From: Octadecabacter sp. B2R22 | Lineage (GTDB): Bacteria > Pseudomonadota > Alphaproteobacteria > Rhodobacterales > Rhodobacteraceae | Length of the DNA stretch: 64,000 nt | Assembly: GCF_018861045.1 (NCBI RefSeq) | Contig: NZ_JAHKQJ010000007.1 | Location: 1,085,511-1,149,510 of the forward strand | Direction of reading: 5' to 3' | In this document: positions 24,494-32,473 of the stretch, piece after piece | Numbering within the stretch: the first letter of the stretch is position 1 | How the letters are laid out: the number at the start of each line of letters is the position of its first letter | Translations under genes and position numbers: made by a program | Notes under the pieces: generated by a model | Told to the model about the DNA's origin: nothing | The model's input: only the letters and a program-made list of their open reading frames with translations | Database searches by the model: none

Positions 24494-25255
24494 TTAGTCC
24501 CCCTTCACAACTGTCGTGTGGATGACAAAGGCCACGGCGTCTGGCTGGGGTAGCCGGAGGATCGTTTGCCGTTCGCTGCGCAAATAAGGCGCATCCGGTC
24601 TTCCAACCGGCCGTGGGTCGTTTTCGAGGCGCGGTTGAAACAGCGCGGGATCATCATATCGCAGGGCATTGGCCCGCCACACGGGCCGCCCAGCCTGAAC
24701 GCCATCAAACAAGCGCTGAACACGGGTCGCGATCGGTGCATCATATTCAGAAACCGGTTTGTGTATTCCGATCAGTGGCTTGCCAATCTTTTGTGCCAAT
24801 GTCCAACTCGCCGGAAAACACAATATAGCCCCCGTAAGCACATGCTCATTGCCACGCTTTTCCAGAATACACACGTCCTGCTGAAAAATTTGCCCAGCAG
24901 ACCAAAGCGGAGCCTCCCAGTCCAAAGCGACCTGAACCCCATCCGGGCACGTTACCTGCCCCCCATGAACCCGAAACCCATCCGGAAGGGCCTCCAACGC
25001 CAATGCCAAAAAGCCCTGCGCAGCAGCCAAACCATCGGGTAACTGCGCGTAGACGTCCTGTTTTCGGGTCTGCAACAAATGACGCCTCAACGCCATTTGT
25101 GCCCCGTAGGCGTCATCCCGAAGCAGCCAATCCCCAACAACAGGCCGCACGGCGGGCAGACGTGCAGTTGCAACATCCAACTGCCCATCAGGCATCTTAG
25201 CTTGCAATATCGTGTTCATTTTGATCGCCATATGCCCCGCTTTCTCATGTCGCAT
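24494..25255 (-). CDS. DUF3445 family protein, heme-dependent oxidative N-demethylase-like
   Basis: The 253-residue protein matches the DUF3445 family, whose studied members include heme-binding dimethylamine monooxygenase subunits. Family marks include RREHLLQ-like RRHLLQTRKQDVYAQLP, VQEDVCIL-like QQDVCILEKRG, LTGAILCFPASWTLAQKIGK and IHKPVSEYDAPI; the last two hold the conserved Cys and HxPV residues. Oxidative demethylation is inferred from family. The start is one of three close ATGs; an AGGAG favours 25255. It is monocistronic. Confidence 0.8.
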   Translation of the reverse strand: MRHEKAGHMAIKMNTILQAKMPDGQLDVATARLPAVRPVVGDWLLRDDAYGAQMALRRHLLQTRKQDVYAQLPDGLAAAQGFLALALEALPDGFRVHGGQVTCPDGVQVALDWEAPLWSAGQIFQQDVCILEKRGNEHVLTGAILCFPASWTLAQKIGKPLIGIHKPVSEYDAPIATRVQRLFDGVQAGRPVWRANALRYDDPALFQPRLENDPRPVGRPDAPYLRSERQTILRLPQPDAVAFVIHTTVVKGD

Positions 25256-25323
25256 CCACTCCTGACCGACGAACCCTTCGCTGCAACCTCTAACTTAGCG
25301 AAGGAGAGGGCGAACGAGCCAGC

Positions 25324-25452
25324 ATGACAAGGACACCCGAAAGATCGACCCAAGACAATATGAAACGCGGTTGCGGCGGCCTGCTCATGTTTGGCATCCT
25401 AACATTCGGCACATCGAGCACCAATGACATCTGGGTGGCGATGGAACGTTAG
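25324..25452 (+). CDS. Possible 42-residue small protein
   Basis: A short open frame has a basic start, then a hydrophobic segment (GGLLMFGILTFG) after KRGC, and ends with a TAG that overlaps the opposing gene's stop by four bases. An inner ATG at 25360 is possible. The ribosome site is weak and no family is recognised, so this is tentative. Confidence 0.25.
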   Translation: MTRTPERSTQDNMKRGCGGLLMFGILTFGTSSTNDIWVAMER

Positions 25453-26333
25453 TCATCCCCCCAATCGATTTCAGCCAAAACACCGTGATGGTCCGACCCA
25501 AAGAGTGGACGGGTTGTGACCTGCCCTTCCCCCGTACTAAGGACATGATCGATCTGGAACGGGATGTTCCGGATCCTTAACGTGGTTTGCAATGGCCCAT
25601 GAAGGGCCGTTTCGGTTGCGTTCGCTATTTGACGCACGGATGCCCCCCAAGGGGCCATGTTGAAATCTCCGCCAACAAGAACTCGCCCGTCGATTTCAGC
25701 GAGAAAAGGCAATGCTTGGGCCAAAATTGACTGCTGATCGTATGGGTATGGCCAAACCAGATGCACCGACACCGCCCAGAACGGTCCGTTTGGCCCCAGT
25801 ATTCGTGCCGCCGCGATTGACCGGCTGGGGGAACAGTAATTTTGTTCAATCGGCCATCGCGCGACGATGCCGATACCAGACCAATCCGAGAACTGGCAGA
25901 AATGCGCGTGAGGATGAGTACTCATAAGGTCGTTAGCGTAGTCGCTGCGTGTCGCGCTAACTTCTTGCAATAGCACGATATCTGCGGCCGCCCTTTGAAT
26001 GTCCGCGACTACGGCTGCGTCATCACCCCGCCCTCCTAAGGTATTCTTCGAATATACCAATAAATCAAAAGCGCGATCGTTTTCGATTTCGATTTCGACA
26101 AAGAACATCAACAGGATACGAACGACAACTCCCGTTCCCATTATGAGCCCCAAAGGGCCTATCAATTTACAACCCACTGCAAATGCCAAGGCCGAGGCCA
26201 ACGCCAGACCAAACGCAATCCACAGTCTGAAAACTGCTAAACTGTCACCAAGCCCATGCACGTCACCTGCGAATGACATCGCCAAAACGATGCCTGCACA
26301 GATCACCAAACTTCGCCCAATCAGTTGCCACAT
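25449..26333 (-). CDS. Membrane-anchored endonuclease/exonuclease/phosphatase family protein
   Basis: The 294-residue protein has two or three N-terminal transmembrane helices (residues 5-85). An EEP-fold hydrolase domain follows: IVLLQEVSATRSD holds the metal-binding Glu, VGGDFNMAPWGASVR the Asp-Asn pair and LFGSDHHGVLAEI the catalytic Asp-His. The substrate is unknown; nucleic acid, phospholipid or an inositol phosphate are all possible. AGAGG precedes the ATG. The GC content is lower than the neighbours. Confidence 0.85.
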   Translation of the reverse strand: MWQLIGRSLVICAGIVLAMSFAGDVHGLGDSLAVFRLWIAFGLALASALAFAVGCKLIGPLGLIMGTGVVVRILLMFFVEIEIENDRAFDLLVYSKNTLGGRGDDAAVVADIQRAAADIVLLQEVSATRSDYANDLMSTHPHAHFCQFSDWSGIGIVARWPIEQNYCSPSRSIAAARILGPNGPFWAVSVHLVWPYPYDQQSILAQALPFLAEIDGRVLVGGDFNMAPWGASVRQIANATETALHGPLQTTLRIRNIPFQIDHVLSTGEGQVTTRPLFGSDHHGVLAEIDWGDD

Positions 26334-26420
26334 ATTTCACCTCTGCGTGACGGGGCCGTCACATCCCTTGCAGGTTGTCTGCCCTGCGTCCACGTTGAGG
26401 GCAACCAAAGGAATTGCCCC

Positions 26421-27629
26421 ATGCCTACAGAGCGTTTCACCTTCCCCGGCCATGATGGTGGCCAGCTGTCCGCACGTCTTGATCTGCCCGATGGCCCGCA
26501 TCTTGCGACGGCCCTTTTTGCGCATTGTTTCACCTGTTCTAAAGACATCCCCGCAGCTCGCCGTGTCGCCGCACGTTTGGCGGGCCTTGGCATTGCTGTA
26601 CTTCGATTTGATTTCACGGGGCTCGGCCATTCTGAGGGTGAATTTGAAAACACAAACTTCACCACCAATGTGCAGGATCTTGTGACCGCTTGTGCAGAGC
26701 TGGACAAACGCAACATGACACCGTCGCTCCTTATCGGTCACTCCCTCGGGGGTGCGGCGGTGCTCAAAGCCGCCGCGCAGATGGACAACATCAAAGCCGT
26801 CGCCACCATCGGCGCGCCTTTTGATCCTGAACACGTGACCCATAACTTTGCTCATGCTCTGCCTGACATCCTGCGTGACGGGATCGCTGAGGTTTCCCTT
26901 GGCGGTCGGTCATTCCGCATCTCTAATGATTTCCTCGAAGACGTCGCAAAGGGTGAACTGACGCCTGCCATCGCGAGCCTGAACGCCGCCCTGCTTGTTC
27001 TTCATGGCCCGCGTGACGCGACCGTCTCAATCGACAATGCATCCGAGATCTTCCTTGCTGCCAAACACCCGAAATCTTTCGTGACGCTGGACAATGCGGA
27101 CCACCTGCTGAGCAACGCAGAAGATGCAGAATACGCCGCAGACGTCATTGCCACTTGGGCTGCGCGTTACCTCGACCTGCGCCGCCCTGCGCCCCCAATT
27201 GGCACCCCCGAAGGCGTGCTGCGCGTGTCAGAGGCCGATCCAAATGGCTATCTACAAGACATCCACTCAGGGCCCCACCACGTGCTGGCAGATGAACCGG
27301 CCGCCTATGGTGGTAGCAACAAGGGACTTACACCTTATGGGTTCCTTTCAGCAGGGCTTGGGGCTTGCACGTCGATGACCATCCGCATGTATGCCCGTCG
27401 CAAAGGCTGGCCACTGGATCATGTCTCGGTTGATGTGACCCATGACAAAGTCCACGGACAAGACGCTGGCGCAGAGACAAAGGCAAAGATTGATCGGTTC
27501 GTGCGCACCATCACACTGAGCGGCGATCTGGATGAAGACCAACGCAAACGCCTGCTCGAAATCGCAGACCGCTGCCCTGTGCACCAGTCGTTGGAACGCT
27601 CCAACCATATCGACACAAAACTTGCCTAA
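26421..27629 (+). CDS. Fused alpha/beta hydrolase - OsmC family protein
   Basis: The 402-residue protein joins two domains. Residues 1-250 are a serine alpha/beta hydrolase with GHSLGGAAVL (nucleophile) and a histidine in LDNADHLLSNAED. Residues 260-400 are an OsmC/Ohr-like domain with GLGACTSMTIRMYARRKGWP and the second cysteine in DRCPVHQSLERS. OsmC proteins reduce organic hydroperoxides using this cysteine pair. The fusion is known in proteobacteria, but its physiological substrate is not. AAGGAA lies seven bases before the ATG. Confidence 0.92.
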   Translation: MPTERFTFPGHDGGQLSARLDLPDGPHLATALFAHCFTCSKDIPAARRVAARLAGLGIAVLRFDFTGLGHSEGEFENTNFTTNVQDLVTACAELDKRNMTPSLLIGHSLGGAAVLKAAAQMDNIKAVATIGAPFDPEHVTHNFAHALPDILRDGIAEVSLGGRSFRISNDFLEDVAKGELTPAIASLNAALLVLHGPRDATVSIDNASEIFLAAKHPKSFVTLDNADHLLSNAEDAEYAADVIATWAARYLDLRRPAPPIGTPEGVLRVSEADPNGYLQDIHSGPHHVLADEPAAYGGSNKGLTPYGFLSAGLGACTSMTIRMYARRKGWPLDHVSVDVTHDKVHGQDAGAETKAKIDRFVRTITLSGDLDEDQRKRLLEIADRCPVHQSLERSNHIDTKLA

Positions 27630-27672
27630 GCCGCAATTGGCTCAGGTCCACCAAAGACACCTACAAAAAGAA

Positions 27673-27701
27673 AGAGGCGCGGAGCATTGCTCAGCGCCTC
27701 T
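27673..27701. terminator. Bidirectional terminator between the OsmC fusion and bioY
   Basis: AGAGGCGC and GCGCCTCT pair, with an inner GAGC/GCTC stem and ATT loop. A T-rich tract follows on the minus strand, serving bioY. Confidence 0.8.
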
Positions 27702-27724
27702 CTATTTCTAAACCGTCGCAGATT

Positions 27725-28321
27725 TTAGCCGCGGGCTTTACCGATGAACTTCCATACAGCAGGAACCAAAAGCGCTGCCAAAACGAGCTTCAGAGCGTCA
27801 CCGATAAGGAATGGTGTGATGCCCCACTCAAGTGTCTGGGCCCAGCTTTCAGCGAAACCGTTCAACCAAAGAAGACCCGGGATGTAGATCAGCGCGTTGC
27901 CGACCAGCATAGCCAAAGCCATCAGTAGAACATTGCGGTCCCACCCTTTGCGCGCAGCAAACCCGAGTGCAAGCGTCGCCAGAACGTAACCAACAAGATA
28001 GCCGCCTGTGCCGCCCATCATGTATGTCAGGCCAGCTTTCTCACCCGCGAAAACAGTCGCACCCATCGCACCCAGTGCAAGGTAGCCAAGGATTGTTACC
28101 AGACCCAAGCGTGCGCCGTATGCTGCACCAATGGTCAAGATACCGAATGTACCCATTGTGACCGGAACTGGATTGCCCGGCAGGAATACTTGAATTTTTG
28201 CCAGCGCAGCCATGGCTGCAATACCTGCAACAACCAACAACGCCTGCTTTACGCGCAATGCGGAGCCTTCGTTCGCGCCAAAGGCTTCTGTCAGTACTTT
28301 ATCATTCATCGTCATTGTCAT
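27725..28321 (-). CDS. bioY: Biotin transporter substrate-binding subunit BioY
   Basis: The 198-residue membrane protein is an ECF-type S component for biotin uptake. Six hydrophobic segments and the family marks GNPVPVTMGTFGILTIGAAY and LTYMMGGTGGYLVGYVLA are clear. No bioM or bioN lies beside it, so it may work alone or borrow an energy module elsewhere. AAGGG lies about eight bases before the ATG giving MTMTMND; in-frame upstream codons were rejected. Confidence 0.95.
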   Translation of the reverse strand: MTMTMNDKVLTEAFGANEGSALRVKQALLVVAGIAAMAALAKIQVFLPGNPVPVTMGTFGILTIGAAYGARLGLVTILGYLALGAMGATVFAGEKAGLTYMMGGTGGYLVGYVLATLALGFAARKGWDRNVLLMALAMLVGNALIYIPGLLWLNGFAESWAQTLEWGITPFLIGDALKLVLAALLVPAVWKFIGKARG

Positions 28322-28400
28322 CAGAATTCTTCCCTTTTCAGTCCGTGTTGGGACCTTGAATGCCTTAGCAGGTTCGTTTCTGCAAGTGCGAAGGCTCTTG

Positions 28401-28817
28401 TTAGCGCGAACACATTTCATAGATTGTTTGGGATCGGTAATCCTTACGGGGGCCCTGAACGTTCCAAGTGACTGACCATAAGGGCCAATCTGAAACCTCA
28501 TAACCGCCGCGGTACATGTCTTCTCCACACAAGTGTTCGCTCGCCAATCCCCCCGACTGCGGATCAAAGTCGTGAAACGGGCGACCATCCTCAAAGCTCA
28601 CCCAAATCCGGTCACCTTCTTGGTGCCACAGATAACTGCGCTCAGCCTCAAAGCGCTGCCCGTTGACGATTAGCCCGCCGGTCTCGCGATAGGTTGCGCC
28701 CTCGGCCGTCGCCGCGATCACCGCCTGCCCCTCAAACTGGGACCGCGCCTCGGCCCTGTGATCGACGATCTCGCGCGTGACCTTATAAACGCCTAGGAAA
28801 TCCGAAATTCCACGCAT
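28401..28817 (-). CDS. DUF6314 family protein
   Basis: The 138-residue protein begins MRGISDFLGVYKVTREIVD and includes GTYRETG-like ATYRETGGLIV, SYLWHQEGDRIWVSFEDGR, FHDFDPQSG and LCGEDMYRGGY. This looks like a small lipocalin-like beta barrel. It matches what I recall as DUF6314, common in Rhodobacteraceae and without known function. The same frame continues upstream but there it is antisense to purB, so I cut at this ATG. It diverges from purB with a 99-base gap. Confidence 0.82.
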   Translation of the reverse strand: MRGISDFLGVYKVTREIVDHRAEARSQFEGQAVIAATAEGATYRETGGLIVNGQRFEAERSYLWHQEGDRIWVSFEDGRPFHDFDPQSGGLASEHLCGEDMYRGGYEVSDWPLWSVTWNVQGPRKDYRSQTIYEMCSR

Positions 28818-28916
28818 TGCCTTATCAATCCCCTTTGTCCGGCCCTTGTGACCCGAACGCCTGCACCTTATGACGCCTCCAATACCTATTTGCACCCTGA
28901 AGAAAAGGCCGCCGCC

Positions 28917-30227
28917 ATGATCCCTCGCTATGCCCGCCCCGTGATGACCGACATTTGGGAGCCCGCTACCAAATTCAAAATCTGGTACGAGATCGAGGCC
29001 CACGCCTGTGATGCCATGGCTGACATCGGCGTCATCCCACGCGAAAACGCGGATGCGGTCTGGAAAGCCAAGGATGTTGAATTCGACGTGGCTCGGATCG
29101 ACGAAATCGAAGCTGTGACCAAACATGACGTCATCGCGTTCCTGACGCACCTTGCAGAACACGTCGGCAGCGACGAAGCTCGCTTCGTGCACCAAGGCAT
29201 GACATCCTCTGACGTTCTGGACACCTGTTTCAACGTTCAGCTTGTGCGCGCCGCAGACATCCTTGTCGCTGACCTCGAAGGCCTCCTCGCTGCGCTGAAA
29301 AAACGCGCAATGGAACACAAAATGACCGTTCGCGTTGGCCGCAGCCACGGCATCCACGCTGAGCCAACAACAATGGGCCTGACGTTTGCACGCTTTTACG
29401 CTGAAATGGATCGCAACCTTGCCCGCCTGAAACTCGCCCGGACCGAAGTCGCCACTGGCGCGATTTCCGGTGCGGTTGGCACATTCGCCAACATCGACCC
29501 AGCCGTCGAAGAACATGTTTGCGAAAAACTGGGCCTCTCCCCTGAACCGATCAGCACGCAAGTCATCCCGCGCGACCGTCATGCGATGTTCTTTGCAACA
29601 CTCGGTGTTATCGCGTCGTCCATTGAAAACGTCGCCACAGAAATCCGCCACATGCAGCGCACCGAAGTTCTGGAAGGCGCCGAATTCTTCTCAATGGGCC
29701 AAAAAGGGTCCAGCGCGATGCCGCATAAGAAGAACCCGGTTCTGACAGAAAACCTCACGGGTTTGGCCCGCCTTGTGCGCATGACCGTGATCCCCGCGAT
29801 GGAAAACGTTGCCCTATGGCACGAGCGTGATATCTCGCACTCCTCCGTGGAACGTGGCATTGGCCCAGACGCGACTGTGACGCTTGATTTCGCCCTGAGC
29901 CGTTTGACAGGTGTTATCGATAAGATGTTGATCTTCCCTGACAACATGCTCGACAACATGAACAAATTCCCGGGTTTGGTTATGTCTCAGCGCGTGCTTT
30001 TGGCCCTGACACAAGCCGGTACATCCCGCGAGGACGCCTACTCAATGGTTCAACGCAACGCGCTTAAAGTGTGGGAATTCCGTACGGATTTCCAAGAAGA
30101 ACTGCTGGCGGATGAACAAGTGGTTGCCGCCTTGGGCGTCGATGCCATCAAGGAAAAGTTCGATCTTGGCTACCACACCAAACACGTCGACACGATCTTT
30201 GCTCGCGTGTTTGGCGAAACGTCCTAA
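28917..30227 (+). CDS. purB: Adenylosuccinate lyase
   Basis: PurB works twice in purine synthesis, releasing fumarate from SAICAR and from adenylosuccinate. The 436-residue protein starts [16 protein letters not shown]. It has the conserved [12 protein letters not shown] (catalytic His) and the signature loop [18 protein letters not shown], where the catalytic serine lies. A GTG 69 bases upstream is in frame, but the internal ATG with GAAAAGG fits the family start. Confidence 0.98.
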   Translation: MIPRYARPVMTDIWEPATKFKIWYEIEAHACDAMADIGVIPRENADAVWKAKDVEFDVARIDEIEAVTKHDVIAFLTHLAEHVGSDEARFVHQGMTSSDVLDTCFNVQLVRAADILVADLEGLLAALKKRAMEHKMTVRVGRSHGIHAEPTTMGLTFARFYAEMDRNLARLKLARTEVATGAISGAVGTFANIDPAVEEHVCEKLGLSPEPISTQVIPRDRHAMFFATLGVIASSIENVATEIRHMQRTEVLEGAEFFSMGQKGSSAMPHKKNPVLTENLTGLARLVRMTVIPAMENVALWHERDISHSSVERGIGPDATVTLDFALSRLTGVIDKMLIFPDNMLDNMNKFPGLVMSQRVLLALTQAGTSREDAYSMVQRNALKVWEFRTDFQEELLADEQVVAALGVDAIKEKFDLGYHTKHVDTIFARVFGETS

Positions 30228-30242
30228 CGATCCCTAAAACCT

Positions 30243-30281
30243 TCCATGGGCCCCTAAAAACACAACACCTGGGCCCATGGA
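30243..30281. terminator. Strong inverted repeat between purB and the luxI-type gene
   Basis: TCCATGGGCCC and GGGCCCATGGA are perfect 11-base arms with a 17-base A/C-rich loop, between two convergent genes. There is no U-run on either side, so it may act as a transcription barrier or 3' stability hairpin. Confidence 0.6.
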
Positions 30282-30292
30282 CTGCTAAACAT

Positions 30293-30919
30293 TTACGCCG
30301 CCGTCATTTGCAAGACATTGTTCGCGACTTGCTTGTGACGCGCCGCGATCGCCATCACAGCGTATTTGTGACCATCATCGCCGTTCTCATAGGGTTCACC
30401 CAGCAATTCCGCGCCGTAGCCCAACCGCTTCAATGCGCGCAGAAGCCATAGATTTGACAATGATATCAAAGTATCAGCGCCTTCTTTGTTGGCCATCTCG
30501 ATCAAACCTTCGACGATAAGATCAAGGCACTGCGTCCGCATGCGCATGGAATTCACTTCCGGCGCGATCACCAAACGTGTGCATTCCCAAACCTTTGGGC
30601 TGTCGATCACATCGGTTAGCAGATCACTAGGGATCGTATCCAGTTTCCCCGTCATGGCGTCTTTCAGCATATAGGTATGATCGCCCCAAACCGCCGCCGT
30701 GGACATCGCGCGCGCACCCGCAAGCACCCGCCCGTTATCGTCTAAGACCAGCGAATAGCGGGCCATCGGGTTATCGTATTGGTCCATCTCGACCTCCGCA
30801 TTATGCGGGATTTGCCAATGCAGCGCATCGACGAAGAATTGTTTGCGTAATGCAAGGTAATCAAAAAACGAAGATCCGTATTGGTGGACGTTAGACAATT
30901 CAAAGGTGACATTTTTCAT
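30293..30919 (-). CDS. LuxI-family acyl-homoserine-lactone synthase
   Basis: The 208-residue protein holds all eight residues invariant in LuxI enzymes: R25, F29, W35, D46, D49, R70, E112 and R115 (in LALRKQFFVDALHW, EMDQYDN, VLAGAR and WECTRLVI). It should make an acyl-homoserine lactone from SAM and an acyl-ACP or acyl-CoA. A related exosortase-associated acyltransferase is less likely because a LuxR gene adjoins. AGGAG lies before the ATG inside a perfect hairpin. It lies 139 bases downstream of luxR on the same strand. Confidence 0.88.
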   Translation of the reverse strand: MKNVTFELSNVHQYGSSFFDYLALRKQFFVDALHWQIPHNAEVEMDQYDNPMARYSLVLDDNGRVLAGARAMSTAAVWGDHTYMLKDAMTGKLDTIPSDLLTDVIDSPKVWECTRLVIAPEVNSMRMRTQCLDLIVEGLIEMANKEGADTLISLSNLWLLRALKRLGYGAELLGEPYENGDDGHKYAVMAIAARHKQVANNVLQMTAA

Positions 30920-30922
30920 AGA

Positions 30923-30943
30923 GACTCTCCTATTTGGAGAGTC
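30923..30943 (-). promoter_or_regulatory. Perfect dyad enclosing the ribosome binding site of the luxI-type gene
   Basis: GACTCTCC and GGAGAGTC are exact eight-base arms separated by five bases (AAATA on the coding strand). The 3' arm is itself the Shine-Dalgarno, five bases before the ATG. As RNA it would hide the ribosome site. As DNA its 21-base symmetry is like a lux box. Confidence 0.65.
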
Positions 30944-30984
30944 CATTTAGCGCTCTGAACAATCGTTTGTTAACCAATAAACTG

Positions 30985-30999
30985 TTTCCATATTGGAAA
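30985..30999. promoter_or_regulatory. Palindrome upstream of the luxI-type gene
   Basis: TTTCCA-TAT-TGGAAA is an exact dyad 66 bases before the synthase start. It is a candidate operator for LuxR or another dimeric regulator. Confidence 0.4.
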
Positions 31000-31029
31000 T
31001 AATCGAGACTGATACACCAATGGCATTCG

Positions 31030-31044
31030 TTAACTATTTGTTAA
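31030..31044. promoter_or_regulatory. CtrA-type site (exact TTAA-N7-TTAA) between luxR and luxI
   Basis: TTAA-CTATTTG-TTAA lies 111-125 bases before the synthase start. It overlaps an AT-rich inverted repeat (AACTATTTG / CAAATAGTT, 31032-31059) at the end of luxR. Direct CtrA control of autoinducer synthesis is inferred. Confidence 0.5.
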
Positions 31045-31058
31045 TAAATTCAAATAGT

Positions 31059-31667
31059 TCAAATCAAGCCAAATTCTGCAACCATTGCAGCAGCTTGCGC
31101 TGATGTTTGCGCGTTCAATTTGGTTTTCGCGTTCTTCAAACGCTGTTTGACCGCCCCCTCAGAAACGCCCAACTCATAGGCAATCTGCTTTAGCCGCATG
31201 CCTTCTTTTACCATTTTCAATGCTTCCAGCTCTGCATCGGTCAGATTCGTCGGCGGCGCTTTCTCGTGGTGGCGCCTCAAAACATAGGCGTACAACGCCT
31301 CGATTTCGTGCTTATCAAACTCGCGGTCAGGCCGTGCGAACGTCCCAAAGGACCTTTGCCCTTCTCGGTTTCCGTCAAAACAGGCAACAGCCACACCGTA
31401 TCTCAGGCCAAACGTCTGCGCCTGATCCAACACGCGCATCGGATCAGGAAGCTCAATACCACTCCAGGCAATCGCGCCCGTATTTGCGTAAATCCAACGA
31501 ATTACGGGATCATGCAGCATGAATCGGTGGGTCGTGTAATGCTCAGCCCAAGCGACCGGAAGCGCGTTCACTTCTTCCAATGGAAACGCAAAACCAACCC
31601 GCAACGCTATATAATAGCCGGTCGTAGCCAGAGAACTCACTTCGTCATGAGAAGATAGGTTCATCAA
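31059..31667 (-). CDS. LuxR-family quorum-sensing regulator
   Basis: The 202-residue protein has an N-terminal autoinducer-binding domain with W40, Y44, D53, P54 and W68, spaced exactly as W57, Y61, D70, P71 and W85 of TraR. The C-terminal LuxR HTH (residues 140-185) reads NLTDAELEALKMVKEGMRLK, then QIAYELGVSEGAVKQRLKNA. It probably responds to the signal made by the adjacent synthase. It diverges from a second ligand-binding-domain gene across 144 bases. Confidence 0.93.
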   Translation of the reverse strand: MMNLSSHDEVSSLATTGYYIALRVGFAFPLEEVNALPVAWAEHYTTHRFMLHDPVIRWIYANTGAIAWSGIELPDPMRVLDQAQTFGLRYGVAVACFDGNREGQRSFGTFARPDREFDKHEIEALYAYVLRRHHEKAPPTNLTDAELEALKMVKEGMRLKQIAYELGVSEGAVKQRLKNAKTKLNAQTSAQAAAMVAEFGLI

Positions 31668-31811
31668 TATCCGGGCACCTCAATCGGCCATTTGAAACAA
31701 TTGTCACTGTCAATCTGCACTAAAAACACCTACCATTCAAACCACTGACTGTGAACGCACCTTAGTCCAGCCAGTTGGAGCTTAGCAACTTGAAAGCGAG
31801 TATACACGGGA

Positions 31812-32312
31812 ATGTCAAACACATCACAAATCAGGGAAATTCTCGAAACGGTTGAGACATTGTCTCCTGCTGGCTTTGCGATTGCATTTCATATTCGGCT
31901 AACCTCCCCCGATTTTTTGTTTCAGACCTACGCAAAGGAATGGACCGACATGTACTCCGAAAAAGGTTACGTGATGGTTGACCCTATTGTGCGCTGGGGC
32001 TTCACCGAAACGGGGTCTATTCGATGGTCAGCTCTCGGTGAGTATGATGATCATAACGTTTTGGAACAGTCGCTTGCATTTGGCATGGCCTACGGCGTGG
32101 CAATTGCCACAGAAACCAATGGCAGTCGCAGTTGTGCGGGTTTTTCTCGTGGCGATCGTGAATTTACGGATGATGAAATCGCAGTTCTAAGCGCACACGT
32201 ACAAGATCTGCACGATCTAACCGCCACCAACACCGGTATGGGCGACAAAATGCGCCAGGAATTACAGGCGCTCTCCATTAAGATGACTCACCCGGGAACA
32301 ACCAGGGGTTGA
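31812..32312 (+). CDS. LuxR-type autoinducer-binding domain protein without HTH
   Basis: The 166-residue protein aligns over its length with the ligand domain of the neighbouring LuxR: W44, Y48, D57, P58 and W72 at identical spacing, then AFGMAYGVAIAT and FSRGDREFTDDEIAVLSAHV. It ends with GMGDKMRQELQALSIKM instead of a helix-turn-helix, followed by a clean stop; no HTH remnant follows. TraR-inactivating relatives such as TrlR lack the DNA-binding domain and form inactive heterodimers, so a dampening role is plausible. The GC content is low. Confidence 0.85.
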   Translation: MSNTSQIREILETVETLSPAGFAIAFHIRLTSPDFLFQTYAKEWTDMYSEKGYVMVDPIVRWGFTETGSIRWSALGEYDDHNVLEQSLAFGMAYGVAIATETNGSRSCAGFSRGDREFTDDEIAVLSAHVQDLHDLTATNTGMGDKMRQELQALSIKMTHPGTTRG

Positions 32313-32473
32313 AATTCCGCAGGTACGTGCGGACCAACGCATCTATAAATTCCTATGAAACGACGGTGAATCGCACCCTGAACGCGCAAAATTTCAAATT
32401 CCCAAAGCCCTGTTAAGCCCCCATTCACCTAAATTGCGTTAAAACGGCCTCGATCTTCTGTAGGAGCGCGCAA

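Noticed and set aside
28818-29651. Upstream extension of the DUF6314 gene to a 416-residue protein
   Set aside because: The extra part is antisense to purB. The family start MRGISDFLG and its length favour the short form.
31812-32312. Reading the HTH-less LuxR gene as a frameshifted pseudogene
   Set aside because: The ligand-pocket residues and spacing are intact, the frame is clean, and no HTH-like coding is seen in any frame after the stop.
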